DNA of 64,000 nt from Telmatactis stephensoni (lineage: Eukaryota > Cnidaria > Anthozoa > Actiniaria > Isophelliidae): the NCBI GenBank assembly GCA_029948255.1, contig JALIZF010001825.1, positions 620,001 through 684,000 on the forward strand, in the 5' to 3' direction. Position numbers and translations under genes: made by a program. Shown here piece after piece: positions 10,067 through 22,173 of this stretch (position 1 is its first letter; each line of letters opens with the position of its first letter). The notes under the pieces are model-generated. The model saw nothing but the letters and a program-made list of their open reading frames with translations, ran no database searches and was not told where the DNA came from.

Positions 10067-11145
10067 TCGTTTCTTGTCATCGCGCCTTTCGTTCCTTGTC
10101 ATCGCACCTTTCGTTCCTTGTCATCACACCTTTCGCTCCTTGTCATCGCACCTTTCGCTCCTTATCATCGCGCCTTTCGTTCCTTGTCATCGCACCTTTC
10201 GTTCCTTGTCATCGCACCTTTCGTTCCTTATCATCGCACCTTTCGTTCCTTATCATCGCACCTTTCGTTCCTTGTCATCGCACCTTTCGTTCCTTGTCAT
10301 CGCACCTTTCGTTCCTTGTCATCGCACCTTTCGTTCCTTGTCATCGCACCTTTCGCTCCTTGTCATCGCGCCTTTCGCTCCTTGTCATCGCACCTTTCGC
10401 TCCTTGTCATCGCGCCTTTCGTTCCTTGTCATCGCACCTTTCGTTCCTTGTCATCGCGCCTTTCGTTCCTTGTCATCGCACCTTTCGTTCCTTGTCATCG
10501 CGCCTTTCGTTCCTTGTCATCGCACCTTTCGTTCCTTGTCATCGCGCCTTTCGTTCCTTGTCATCGCACCTTTCGTTCCTTGTCATCGCACCTTTCGTTC
10601 CCTGTCATCGCACCTTTCGTTCCTTGTCATCGCACCTTTCGTTCCTTGTCATCGCACCTTTCGTTCCCTGTCATCGCACCTTTCGTTCCTTGTCATCGCA
10701 CCTTTCGTTCCCTGTCATCGCACCTTTCGTTCCTTGTCATCGCACCTTTCGTTCCCTTTCATCGCACCTTTCGTTCCTTGTCATCGCACCTTTCGTTCCC
10801 TTTCATCGCACCTTTCGTTCCTTGTCATCGCACCTTTCGTTCCTTGTCATCGCACCTTTCGCTCCTTGTCATCGCACCTTTCGCTCCTTGTCATCGCACC
10901 TTTCGCTCCTTGTCATCGCACCTTTCGCTCCTTGTCATCGCACCTTTCGCTCCTTGTCATCGCACCTTTCGCTCCTTGTCATCGCACCTTTCGTTCCTTG
11001 TCATCGCACCTTTCGTTCCTTGTCATCGCACCTTTCGCTCCTTGTCATCGCGCCTTTCGTTCCTTGTCATCGCGCCTTTCGCTCCTTGTCATCGCGCCTT
11101 TCGTTCCTTGTCATCGCACCTTTCGTTCCTTGTCATCGCGTCTTT
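10067..11145. repeat. 22-bp minisatellite array (about 49 copies)
   Basis: Near-perfect head-to-tail copies of a 22-bp unit containing CGTTCCTTGTCATCGCACC. Most variation is T/C in CGTTCC and A/G in GCACC. Because 22 is not a multiple of 3 and the unit has no stop, all three plus-strand frames are open for more than 1 kb and encode the same 22-residue peptide in permuted order. That is why long predicted proteins appear here. No leader, splice site or domain supports translation. Confidence 0.95.
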
Positions 11146-11860
11146 AATTGGAGCCTCTCGACCGCACCCTTCTTTTCCTTTAGGGTCACTCTTAACTGGG
11201 TCAGCCCGGTTCATATAATCAGGCCTTCATCTAGGGAAAAGACTGAATTTCGCTGTGAATGTCGATTGTTGGATTTGCAGCAGGAACCCATAACTAGTTC
11301 TGGGCTCCTGTTTTGCAGCGATGATTTCACATATAAAAAAACTGAAGGCAAAAACGTTGTCAAGATTTTTTGACTTTGTATATGAGCTGATAGCCCAGTA
11401 GTAGAGGAACCAATCAGAGCGCGCCATTGCTCATATCCAGTGGATGTGGATATAAAAAATATATTTGAAAACTATTTATTCAACTTTCAGCAAATGTGGT
11501 AGCTATGCAGGCAATTCGGCTATTTTCTTCCTTTTACTGAACAATGTCAGGGCAATGTATTTGATAATTGCAAATGCGATCGCGAAGCGCGACCAGCTCG
11601 CGGCCAAAAATTGGCCGTATAGGAGTTGGTAGCGAATACTTCCCAAGGGATTTTGCGGCAGACATTTTGCAGAAATTAAAAGTAGTTTCCGCCGGCTCCT
11701 TTTTATTAGTTGATTTGAGAACGAAAACTGGTGTGATGATTTGTTTTGATATTCCTCATTCTTTTCGGTAAAATCAGTTATTCCCTATATTCCTTAGTTT
11801 TTTAAGCAAATATTCAATATTCCTCTTTTTAGTTGCTTTTTAATCGATATTCTTTATTCA
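11146..11860. other. Intergenic, with a dispersed repeat
   Basis: About 11378-11456 is repeated in inverted orientation near 54505-54575, with shared GAGGAACCAATCAGAGCGCG and CATATCCAGTGGATGT. No gene is supported. Confidence 0.5.
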
Positions 11861-11869
11861 ATATTCCGC

Positions 11870-12065
11870 CTTTAACCCGAGCCTTTTCAAGCTGTGCCAG
11901 TTTTTGGAATCGAATTGTGGGCAGAATCATTCGAGACTCATCCATTATACTCCAGAGCTGATTCTCGACTGGATTAAGGTCTGGTGAGCTTGCAGACCAG
12001 TCATGTTTTTTGATGAAGTTTGGCAAGGGTCTGGTACCAGTTTCGAGTATTGACTTCGCAGGTGG
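11870..12065 (-). pseudogene. Tc1/mariner transposase C-terminal remnant
   Basis: The minus-strand frame reads FIKKHDWSASSPDLNPVEN followed by LWSIMDESR. This is the SPDLNPIEN region around the last catalytic acidic residue of Tc1-type DDE transposases. Only the C-terminal part is present; there is no ATG, no upstream catalytic domain and no DNA-binding domain nearby. The open frame around it (11829-12089) begins at TTG. I found no matching terminal inverted repeats. Confidence 0.8.
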
Positions 12066-12445
12066 GTCGGTGCCGTCTATCTTATACAAGTCTTATTCTT
12101 GACTGAACAGCTTTCTTTTTACGGGGTATCCTTGCAGACCGCCGGCTAAGGGATATTTTCACCTTTTTCCTTATAAAGATGTTGTAGTTACCAATGGAAA
12201 ACAATTCTAAGCAGTTTCACAAAATTTTTAATAGATAACTACACACTAATACATGTATTCCTTAAGTAAGTTTACTATTATTAATGTACATAAAGCTAAA
12301 AATTTACAAAAAACTAGACATTTTCCCTTGATTCTTATCAAGAATATCCTTAATTGCTAGTTGATCATACGAAGTCGGTGGATATTTATGACGAACGTTC
12401 AGGGAATGATAAATATTACAACTGTACCATTGTAAATTATTTTGC

Positions 12446-12604
12446 TAGAGCGGTTTTCGTATAAGTGGGAAACTTACCGCCCCGTACCGAGACCGTGTCA
12501 GTGCCGTAATGTCTATAAAAATATTCGAAATTACTGCCGTAACCGTACCGTGCATTGACCGTAACTGGTATGGTCAGTTTCCCAGTCAAACGAAAACCGC
12601 TCTA
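12446..12604. mobile_element. MITE-like hairpin element, family A copy 2
   Basis: Ends TAGAGCGGTTTTCGT and its exact reverse complement ACGAAAACCGCTCTA, with TA at both extremes. The interior carries GTACCG/CGGTA repeats. It is related in layout to 1706-1854. It lies about 300 bp beyond the stop codon of the ODAD1-like gene. Confidence 0.8.
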
Positions 12605-12900
12605 TAAGCTACAAATTTCTGACATGCATGATAGACTACTTGGTAGGGCATTGACTTGACCAGTAACCATGGGAACCAATAACAGATTATCAGTGCAGAG
12701 GCTAGGGAGAATATCAAGGAAATCAGCAGCACCAGATTAGGTTGTTGCATGACGCCAAGACGTTAACCCAAACATTTACAAAAGTCTTAATGCCTGCAGA
12801 CACTGCTTGTTTCCAGCTAAAGAATCCTGGACCACTGGTGTTGGTAGAGAGCAGAAGAGCTCTGCCTCTGAGGTTTTTGGGGTTGGTGTATATGACTGTC

Positions 12901-15900
12901 CTACTTTCCAGCCTTCTTTTTCTTGGATGCTGCCTTGTCGGATGTTGCTGAGCCAGGATGATGTTGAGTTTTCTTGGGCTGTGCCTCTCGTTTGCTGATC
13001 TAGAATAGATAGAAATCAAAGTAAATGTCAGACTGCATTATCTCTTCTAGCAATTCCGTTTTAACTTTCATTTTATGATCACTCTTGAAATTTTGAAATT
13101 TCTTAGACATGTTATCAGCATCACCAAGAGCAAGTGTGAGCCAAACCCAAGGTAAATAATCCTTTCCCAATTTCGCTTGAATGCACAAGGAACAATAGAT
13201 TTAAAAATACAGTAAATGCAGTATTCATAGTATTCAAAGAGCTGCCCTTCCCTGGTGCAACAGCCCTTTTTTATCGAGATTGCGCGCGCATCTTGATATC
13301 GGTATCAAAAGTACTTCTAAACAATTTTTAAACTTCAATGGGCTACTAATCCAGAATAAAGCATCATTTTTCATAGTAAATGACAAAGATTGCTGTTTAA
13401 ATCGTTTTAGTTATTAAAACTTCCAAATTTTATCTGCCCATCAATTAATCTGCGCGTGCATTGAGGAAGCGGTCTATTCTTACTCCTTTCATGATCTTGT
13501 TCTTGAGTTCTTGTTGTGTCAGTGGCCTTTGTTCCTCGTCAGTTTCATCATCTGTATCTTCACTGTTGTAATCGTCACCAGTAGAGGGTGGTACAATATT
13601 GACTGATATTGACCCTGGTTGAGGTCCCTGCCCTAGAAGTCCCACTGGAACAGGTGGTGCTTGTTCTCTCTCAGATTCCTTGACAAAAATTGAAATAATT
13701 AAAAAATAAATAAAAAATAAGCCTTTATGAGGACACTCCAAGTGAAAAAGGGAGTGTTGCAAATTGTAATTGAATGAATGAAAATGAAAATGTTTGAACA
13801 CTTTTTGACTGGGTAGTCTACTTTATTTTCAAATGTTACAATCATGGACATATCTGTTGGTACATTTAACCTGCTTGCTTGACAATATTTGTAGTTGGAT
13901 AGAAGTCCATAAGAAAGTCGTATAAAACCTGTGTTTAGATGACACTCTATATGGTTTGAGCCCTCCCCCTCCCCCACCCTAGCAATGTTGCTCCAATCTG
14001 GATCGCCCGCGTCGTTGGACAGTGCTCAGAATGAGATGCAACATTGTTTGAGGGAGGAGGGAGGAGTATCACAATTTCATGTGCGTGCTTAATGAGTTTG
14101 GAGTTCCTGTCCCAAACGAATATGTCACTGATTGTAGCTCCCCTCCCTCCCACTTTTCAAGGTGCTCCATGGTCCCAGTTTATCAAAGATGACTGCCATG
14201 AAGTCACTTCAAAGTACCCAGAAATATGGAATTATACTCCTAATGATACAAGTGGAGGGTTTCTATCTTAGAAATGAATAGCATTCCTACCTACATGGAG
14301 AACAGTTTTCACATATGATTATAGAAATTCTATTGTACCTTTGAGATGTGGAATCCAAAAACTTGAAGTAGTTCATTTGTTCTCTGTTCAATGATGCCCA
14401 AAAACTATGGAAAAATATAGCAATAACAGCAACTGTGAATGACTTGAAATCATTAAGGAGAACAGAAGAAACGACCACTAATCATTCCATGTGTTTATTC
14501 ATTCAATCATTTGTTATTCAATGAGTAGTTGTTCATCCATCAACTCATTCTCAATTTATTTATCCATCCATCCATCAATCCATCAATCTGTTCATTCAAC
14601 CTTTCAGCCATCTATCCATTATCCATTCATTTATTCATCCATTCATTTATCATCAATTCTTACCTGCATCATATTATTGTCAGTAATACCTTCCTTACTT
14701 CCAAGAAGGTTCTCGATGGCTGATTTATCACAGTTGATCTTACTGAATAACGAGTCAATTCCTGATTTTAGCTGCTCAAGAATCTTTTTAGTGTGTTTGT
14801 GTTGGTTGTCATATTGTTCATGTTGCTCTGTTGAGGTGTTGAGTTCATCTTCTAGTGACTTCATGATGGACTTGCGCTGACTCTCCATCTCAACTCCTTC
14901 ACTTTTGAACTTATCAATGTCAGCATTAACCTGTAGGATGAATATGAATGAAAAAGTTATCATATTGTGAGAAGATTTTTTCGTATAATTTGAGCAGTGA
15001 ACAACAAAACTATTCTGTTGAAGAATAGCTGTTGTACAAATTAAGCGATTCCTTTTGGAAAGTATATATAAGTTGTTTACAAGTAATTTTGGCTGAAGTC
15101 AAATCAAAGTGTTAATCCAAATACATATATTGTAGTCTTGAAAGTTATCAATATCATTAAAACTAATAGTATACATGTATGACACAGGGTATTGAGCATT
15201 TGTATAGATTTTGACAATAAAATATGGTAAAATTTTAAGAGAAAACTAATATTTGGTCACTCTGAAATTAAGACTACATTCTGGTCTGAAACAGGGTCTT
15301 CTGTTACTAGTATCTCAAATATTCATAACACTGTCACCCTCCCTGTTTTAATCACTGTTACATTTCTTACCTCATTTATCTGTTCTTGTATCATTTCAAT
15401 TTCATTGTTAAGTTCATTCACATAGTTAAAAAGAGCAAAGTTCTTGTCTTCAACTTCTATAAACTTGTTGACCAGAAGGTCAATGTCTTCTATTTCAGTG
15501 GCTTCTTTGATCTTTTTGAATGCTGTTTCATATGACTGCAACATAAACATCAATGAATTAACAGTGAAATTAAATTGTAAATTCTTCCAACTTAATTAGC
15601 AACAAAAACATCGGCAAAATCTTTAAGGGGGCCCGAAGTAGTTTTTTACTTCCAACAAAAAACTTAAGAAGTTCTCCCAAAATGACAAAAAAGACATGAC
15701 TTCAAAAGTTCTGATGGAGAATGTGTAGTTCCAGAAAGTATCCATACCCCAACACAGAAGGAATTCGTAAATGGACCTCCCTATCCCCTGGAACTTCCAT
15801 TTTTCTTCCCTACAAACTCTGCAATTTTGTTATTTCTCTGACCCACCACCCATCCAGAATTTCCAATTTCCTCCATGTTGGGGGTATGTATATTTTCTGG

Positions 15901-18900
15901 AACTTCACAATTTAGCTTTTGATAACATATATATATATATACTGTATATACTCACCTCTATTGTCTCCTCAGCCTTATCACCTTTATCCTTCTCATCTTT
16001 CTTTTTTCTGCGAGATGTGAGTTCCCCTTCCATCATCTCTGCTCTTTCTTCTCCTTTCACACGCATGAACTCCTTCAGTTTGCGCTCATGGTCTATGATA
16101 CGCTCCAGCTCCATGAACTCAGTCTTGTACTGTGCAATATCTTTATCATTTTTCTCTTTTAGTGCTAGCATTTTAGCTTGTGCTTCATCCCTAACATAAA
16201 TGATAAAAAATGTCATTAGGGTACTTGAGCAGTGGTTGGGTCCTTAAGGTTTAACATTTTTGCAATAATTATGTAGGGGAGAAGGGGGGTGCAAATTATT
16301 AGGAAAAAAATGAGGTTTGTGGTTTCTGTTGTGGTTTCTTTATAACTGACATTGGGGGGGGAATAGAACTCATCTACATTGGTACTTTAAGCTGAATTGG
16401 ATCCAGTGTTATCCTTCAGAAGGGGTACAATTATGTTATCAAAATTGGAAACCATCCAAAGGATCCAGAGAATATTTTGGAAAGGCATTGAGTCAGGAAC
16501 AAAAGAGCTCAAAGTTGTTTCTGAAGTGGGTTGACACACTCCCTACACCCCTCCTCTAATTAAATCCACCCCTAATTCATAGCTCCCTATCTCTCTGATC
16601 CTTGAGTACAACCCCCCCCCCCCCCCCCCCCCGGGGAAGTGTGTGCTGCTTAGATGTTGTAATACATGTATGTGGTATGTTACTTCTGTTAACACATGCT
16701 AATTATAAACATAATATGTGATAATGAATGTAACTTTAGTTAGGAGATTACGTCATCCAATAATTAAAGAACAATGAACAATACAACAGATTTAAGCCCA
16801 GGTCTTGATTTCTACCTTCTGTAGTATGGCTTACCTTGCATCATATGCTGCTTTAGAGTTGTCAATCAACTCACTAGCTTGGCGCTTGTGCTCAAATTTT
16901 TTCTGTTCCAGCTTTTTACAGCAGCTTTCATACTTGTTTCGTTCTTTCCTTAAATTATCGATATACTGTCTGCATTCACTGTTCTCTGATAGAGCTTTAT
17001 TGAATTTAACATTTGCCTGGAAAATGAAAATATTTATTTATTTTGTTATTTATGGCTATCTGAGCTCTGAGGGGGTAATCCATTTGATGGACTCTATATG
17101 ACGAGGCTATGCCCCAAGGGGGGGGGGGGGGGGGGTACCACTTTAAGATCAAAACAGTGCTAATGGATTTCCTCATGATCATGAATATCACTCATTTCCA
17201 ATGCTGAATGACTGCAACTAACATGTTTGAACATGCCATCTCAGGATTCGTGCTATTATTGAGTATGAAAATTCCATGACTTTCAATGACCTTTTTCATG
17301 ACTATTTTCTATTTTTCATGACCAAAATTTAGATGAAACATTTCATGAAACTGGATTACTTTTCGCTGGAAATATCTTCTTTTTTTTTTCATTTTTCCTG
17401 ACATGGAGCTACCATTTTTTCTTGTGTCATTTTCCATGATTTTTCATGACCTTAATCTAAATTCCATGACTTTCCATGAAAATGTCTGGCATGAAAATGA
17501 AATCATGAAATTCCATGACTTTCCAGGTTTTCCAGGGCCAGTACAAACCCTGCATCTATATACATAGAAAATAATACATGTAAACCCCACACACCCCTCC
17601 CCTCCAAAAGTTTGCCAATTTATTTAGTTATCTTCAGAAATTATATACCTTGTCTAGTCTGTTTTCTAAAACTCTGATTTGTTTTTGTGTCTGGACATGT
17701 CTGGCATGGCTCATATGGACCCTGCAAGCAAATATCATCATACTCAGACAAAAGTTATGGGGAGGGGGTATCAGGACTTGTGGTGAGACAGACTCTGGAC
17801 CTTTTGTGTGCATGCTATCTTGGTTACTTTATCTTTTCACTTTGCTGTCACTGGTAGATCAGTTTTTTATGAGGGTGAAACAACCGAAATGGCGCAATGC
17901 CATGACCCAGCTGCCATTATGTCCATAAAACATTTGAAATTCCTGCCATTAAGCCACGTTGTGACCGTGCCGTCTTCACAGTCATACATACATGAAATCT
18001 ACTCTGTTTTTTGCATATTTACATGTACAGTAATTAGTTTTCAAGTTTCTATTAGCATTTGAAATTCTTTTTGCATTTGTTTTTCTTTAGCGAGAGGCAG
18101 GGAGAGGCAGTTGCAAGACAATGATGACGTATATACAGCAGGTTTCGTATGAGTGTGAGATGGACCAAGCTATATACCATGACTGTTGTCATGTTGTCTT
18201 TAAAAACATTCAAAATTCCTGCCATAACCCGGTCATCTATGCTGTTTTCACTGTCATATGAAATCTAGTTCTTTAAAAAACAATTCCAAGATACTGTAAT
18301 TATTGCAAGATGATAATAAATTCATATCAGTTGACTTACCCTCCCATATTTTTTTTCTGTTGGCTGTTTTTCTTTTCCATGGCTCGTATCTAAAAACAAT
18401 AATAATATGGAAGTGATTTGAATTTTACATGTAGCTATAGTCTACAAGATGACAGACTAATGGTAGCCCAGATTTAGGGACCTGGTAATGGGTTAACACC
18501 AATACATCTTGTCTCAGTCAATAGCTGACTTCCAAGATACACTTCACTTGCCACATACTGTACAAGGGAATCATGACGAGGCAGCTACATGTATGTGCAT
18601 AAAGCTCAGTCATTTGTAACAAGACAAAGGTCTTAGCACATAGCCTCGTTCTATATGTAAATCCTTTGTATGTGGCAAGTGAAGCATATTTCAGAACTGG
18701 ACTAATTGTCTACCCACTATAGCTAGGTAATCATATACATGGTATGGTAGCACCCTGCTATATCAAACTCTGATGAAACATTTTTTTATAACAAAGCTAA
18801 AAATATAACACATGCTCTAATTAGTTGATAATAGCATGCATGAGCATGCTTCCAAAACTCAATGGACTGAGCAAGCAGACATTTGGTCAGCTGTTAAGTA

Positions 18901-20657
18901 CTCAAGAAGCTATTAATAGTAACACTTGGCTATGCTTCGTGCAACTCTAATAGGCTTCTCTCTCTCTTGCTTGGCAGCTTCCCTCATGCATCAATTAATG
19001 GACACACACACACCAAGTGTTGACTTTTAATCCTAGATAATTTTCAAACACTATCCCTATTTTTCTAATCTTTTAGATATAATTAGTCATTTACTGTGAC
19101 CATTGCTTATTTCAAACCCTGAATATATCAAACACTTTTCATCAAGTCCCTTGAGAATTTGAAATGTTAGGGTTCCACTTCATTTTGTATCACTGCTTAA
19201 TTGAAAAAGATTTTATTTGGTAATTAAGTAATTGTCAGTAATTTATAAGTAATTAGATTACCTTAATATTCAAATCATTTATGTCATCTTTCACTTCATC
19301 TATCTCAGATTTGTAAACATCTGTAAACATAAACATGTAGGTATGTAAGTCTTGAACAAAGCTAAATGTCAAATGATATTACACATATCTCAAAATATTG
19401 TTGGCTAAAATGGAAGTGGTGATCGATTTCAATCTTGGTAATGCCAATGAGCTCCATGAAGCATGATGATGTACATACAAATTCTTTTAAAAAACTTTCA
19501 TATTCAGTTTTTTTTTTAATTTCTTCGATAATATACAAACTGTAAAGATAAGCGAGACAAGGTTACGATGTTTTGGTGTCATCCTAATGCCATTATCAAG
19601 TAATGATTTTATTTTAGATTTGACAGAATAATGAGTAATGAGTACAACAATGTCAAATCTAAAATAAAATCATTACTTGATAATGGCGTTACGATGACGC
19701 CGAAACGTCGTAACCTTGTCTCGCTTATCTTTACAGTTTTATGTATCAACAAATCCTTATTAATATACAAACACAACAGTTTTGATGAGTGATAAAAGCT
19801 ACTCAAAAAGGATTCTGGTATATCATCATGCTTTGGGCTTATATTATCTGACACTATTTGCTATTCAGCCATCTAATCTTTTATCCTTAGTCTTCTAAGG
19901 AGATGTATGTCATTCATAAAAGTCTGTAATTGCTTGCTATCAATCAGCTGTTGAATCTCATTATTTTTGTCTTGACTGGATGGCAAAACCAGTTTGACTG
20001 GGGGCAAAAGCTCTCATCCAGAAAGAGTCTTTTTGTAAACTTGTAATTCAGCCAGCTGGTAAAATTCCGCACGAGACAGGATATCACGTCTATTGATAGC
20101 AAGCAATTAAAAAGGAAAGATACCTTCTTGATCCATCATGTCTGATAAAATCTTTGTGTTTGTTGAATCCTACAACATAACCAAATACAAATTTAACTTC
20201 AAATTATACTTTAAGTGGGTGTTGAATGGTCAAGGTGAGGTTTTGCAAGAACTTATGACAAGGGTTTTCCTTGCAAGCCTGTCAGAGCTAGAGCATTTTT
20301 TTAGCACTACATCTTATTGTTGTAATTTACCTTTCCAAGATTTTGTTGACTACCAGCAAGTTTAATATCCTTCATAAGCTCATTTTTCTCCTTCTGAAGG
20401 GTTTCAATAGCACATCTTTGTTTTCTTATCGTATTTTGTGACTCTTCACTATAAGCTTTTCTATCTCCTTCCATGATACGATACTGTCGCTGTAGCTTAG
20501 CAAGCTCTTGTTCAGCTGTTGACAACACACACACACACACATACTTAGTTAAGCTTAAATTCTTTCTCGAGTAAAATATATTTAGGACTTGATTTATACC
20601 TATTCCATCCAACTCCGCATCGCTGGTGTCCGACCGTCGACTTTGAGCACGCTGCAT
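12901..20657 (-). CDS. ODAD1: Outer dynein arm docking complex coiled-coil protein (ODAD1/CCDC63 family)
   Basis: Structural subunit anchoring outer dynein arms to axonemal doublets in cilia and flagella. Thirteen coding exons join in frame on the minus strand: 20657-20600, 20515-20331, 20169-20124, 19320-19262, 18389-18340, 17721-17649, 17016-16835, 16190-15956, 15535-15371, 14930-14664, 14404-14339, 13678-13484 and 12999-12901. This gives 559 residues, close to the family's usual 550-670. Every junction is GT/AG and all phases agree. Signatures: LQRQYRIMEGDRKAYSEESQ near residue 30, QIRVLENRLDK, LRKERNKYE, FALFNYVNELNNEIE, LGIIEQRTNELL. The body is almost all coiled coil; the C-terminus is acidic, then Lys-rich (ASKKKKAGK). 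Vertebrate ODAD1 and CCDC63 are both related; I cannot decide orthology here. Introns carry hairpin elements at 17855, 18136, 19537 and 19928. Confidence 0.92.
14546..14650. repeat. ATCC/ATTC tetranucleotide-like repeat
   Basis: Degenerate CATC, CATT and ATCC repeats in an ODAD1-like intron, ending just before the donor of the exon at 14664-14930. The open frames here are repeat artefacts. Confidence 0.7.
17266..17535. repeat. Degenerate TTCCATGACTTT repeat block
   Basis: The phrases TTCCATGACTTT, TTTTCATGACC and CATGAAA recur many times with variable spacing, in an intron of the ODAD1-like gene. It may be part of a dispersed repeat. No boundaries or terminal repeats could be set. Confidence 0.5.
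17855..18001. mobile_element. MITE-like hairpin element, family A copy 3
   Basis: Starts TAGATCAGTTTTTTATGAGG and ends with the approximate inverted copy (CATACATACATGAAATCTA). It has the same plan and motif vocabulary (CCGTGCCGT, CATGACC) as the element at 1706-1854, but is more diverged. It is in an ODAD1-like intron. Confidence 0.65.
18136..18268. mobile_element. MITE-like hairpin element, family A copy 4
   Basis: The left end contains GGTTTCGTATGAGTGTGAGA and the right end an inverted relative (TTTTCACTGTCATATGAAAT). It is diverged, with approximate ends, about 130 bp from copy 3 in the same intron. Confidence 0.6.
19537..19739. mobile_element. Snap-back (palindromic) element in ODAD1-like intron
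   Basis: A 203-bp near-palindrome: AAACTGTAAAGATAAGCGAG at the left end and its reverse complement at the right. The arms continue almost to the centre, around TTTTATTTTAGATTTGAC. One arm has GTTTTGGTGTC and the other GACGCCGAAAC, showing independent mutation since insertion. No coding capacity. Confidence 0.85.
19928..20108. mobile_element. Short TIR element in ODAD1-like intron
   Basis: Perfect 17-bp inverted ends, AATTGCTTGCTATCAAT at the left and its reverse complement at 20092-20108. The right end is 15 bp from the donor of the exon at 20124-20169, so it may sit close to splicing signals. No ORF. Confidence 0.75.
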
Positions 20658-21447
20658 TTTTATTCCTGAAAAGAAAAGGCAAAGAATTACATTTTGATAC
20701 ACATACATTTCGTTTCTTGAGCTCAAATAAAATAACGAGCAAAAGAACTGGACTGAGTTCACTCACTTCGAAATTACGTTCTAATTTTGTACAGAATTTT
20801 ACTCTAGAACCAAATATGTTTTTGTTATTTTCGTTAAGGTCCTGAGCTCTAAAGAAAATTAGAAAGTCTTACCTCTACCTCTATTAAACCTCAGTAACTC
20901 ATTTTTAAAACATACCCAAGATAAAATTTTTGAACATACACTCGAAGATTTAAGAAAATATTAGAATAAACATCGAAGTTCTGATTAAAAAATACACATT
21001 TGGCCAAACATTTCTAATAATTTCAATGAACTTACCTTTAAATTTGGCCTACAATTACAAAAATATGTAAAAAGTATAGATAAACGCAAGAAAAGACGTC
21101 TTTCTTGGCAAGTTTTCGGTGTCTGAGTAATGGTGGACAGCAAATTCTGTTTTGGAGGGAAATGTTACCTTGTTACCATAGTTACAAACAAACTAAAATC
21201 TCGCGGGCTCAAGCTCGTACCGAGTCTAATCACAGGAAGCCCAATAAATCAAATTAAATTTTTAAAACTGCTCCCGATTCAAACTTTAAAAAGTCATTTC
21301 ATTTTATGTATTTTTATTCAACACCAATTTTATTTTAGTGTTATTTTTTGGGAAATTTACATTATCAATCAGTAAAGGCAACTTTAATTTTCAAGCGCTG
21401 TAAAACCACAATTCATGCAACTCCAGGGAAAGGGGGTGGGGTGGGGT
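20658..21447. other. Upstream region of ODAD1-like gene
   Basis: Holds the presumed 5' UTR and promoter of the ODAD1-like gene on the minus strand. No TATA box or further exon could be supported. A G-rich run (GGGGTGGGGTGGGG) is at about 21434-21451. Confidence 0.4.
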
Positions 21448-21896
21448 GGGGTACTCCCTTATAGTAGGGGTGCTCGACGGACCTTTTAGGGTCGAAAATA
21501 TGACCAGAGTTAATATTATTATTAACTCTGATATAACCCCCTCGTACCTTTTATGGTTTCCGGTTCATAGCCGGCGCACCTTTTAGAATCAAGCTAGATA
21601 ACGAAAATCACATAAAGATTGAAACGATCTCACATACGAATATTCTTTATTAACAATGTGAATAAGTGATCAAACAAACATTGTTTTTTCTAAAGTTTAA
21701 CAAATTTGAGTTTCTGTCTTGTTAATGACGTAAAAAGAGATCTTGATTGATAAAAAAATATCAGTTGAATGTGGTCGTACCTTTTAGGGTATAAAATCGG
21801 CATCTCCGATACTTTATGCGTACCTTTTAGGGTCATTTTCAAAACCCTCCGTCGAGCACCCCTAGCTACCACTTTTGTAAGGGAGTACTCTCCCCG
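21448..21896. mobile_element. TIR element with GGGGTACTCCCTTA ends
   Basis: The left end (GGGGTACTCCCTTATAG then AGGGGTGCTCGACGG) recurs inverted at the right end (CCGTCGAGCACCCCT then GTAAGGGAGTACTC). The phrase ACCTTTTAGGGT recurs inside. It is about 450 bp with no coding capacity. Confidence 0.75.
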
Positions 21897-21999
21897 GGGA
21901 TGCAACTACTATTAGTGGCGTCGGATTTACATTTTTAGTTTACCCCAAACTCTTCCATTCCATATCTTCATTGAAAAATGACGTTTTGGGCCAGTTTTG

Positions 22000-22094
22000 A
22001 ACTCTTTGCGTCCTCTTACGACTGAATAGTTTTTCTCGAAACAAATCTAGTAGTCTTTTCGAGAAAAACGGCTCGTAAGAGGACGCAAAGAGTT
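22000..22094. repeat. Small perfect-arm hairpin
   Basis: Arms AACTCTTTGCGTCCTCTTAC and its reverse complement flank about 50 bp that itself contains an inverted TTTTCTCGAAA/TTTCGAGAAAA. It could be a very short snap-back element. Confidence 0.75.
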
Positions 22095-22173
22095 GTTTTG
22101 TTATTTGCGGGGCTTGCATTGATTACAGTCGAAATGTAATTTTTACTGAATGAACCACCCTGTGCGGTAAATA

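Noticed and set aside
9999..11373. Three long plus-strand proteins (366-425 residues) in the 10-11 kb region
   Set aside because: They are the same minisatellite read in three frames. No leader, splice signal or domain; stop-free unit of 22 bp explains them.
13800..14280. An extra ODAD1-like exon between 14339 and 13678
   Set aside because: Exon phases on either side already agree, and no stretch with splice sites and coiled-coil content was found.
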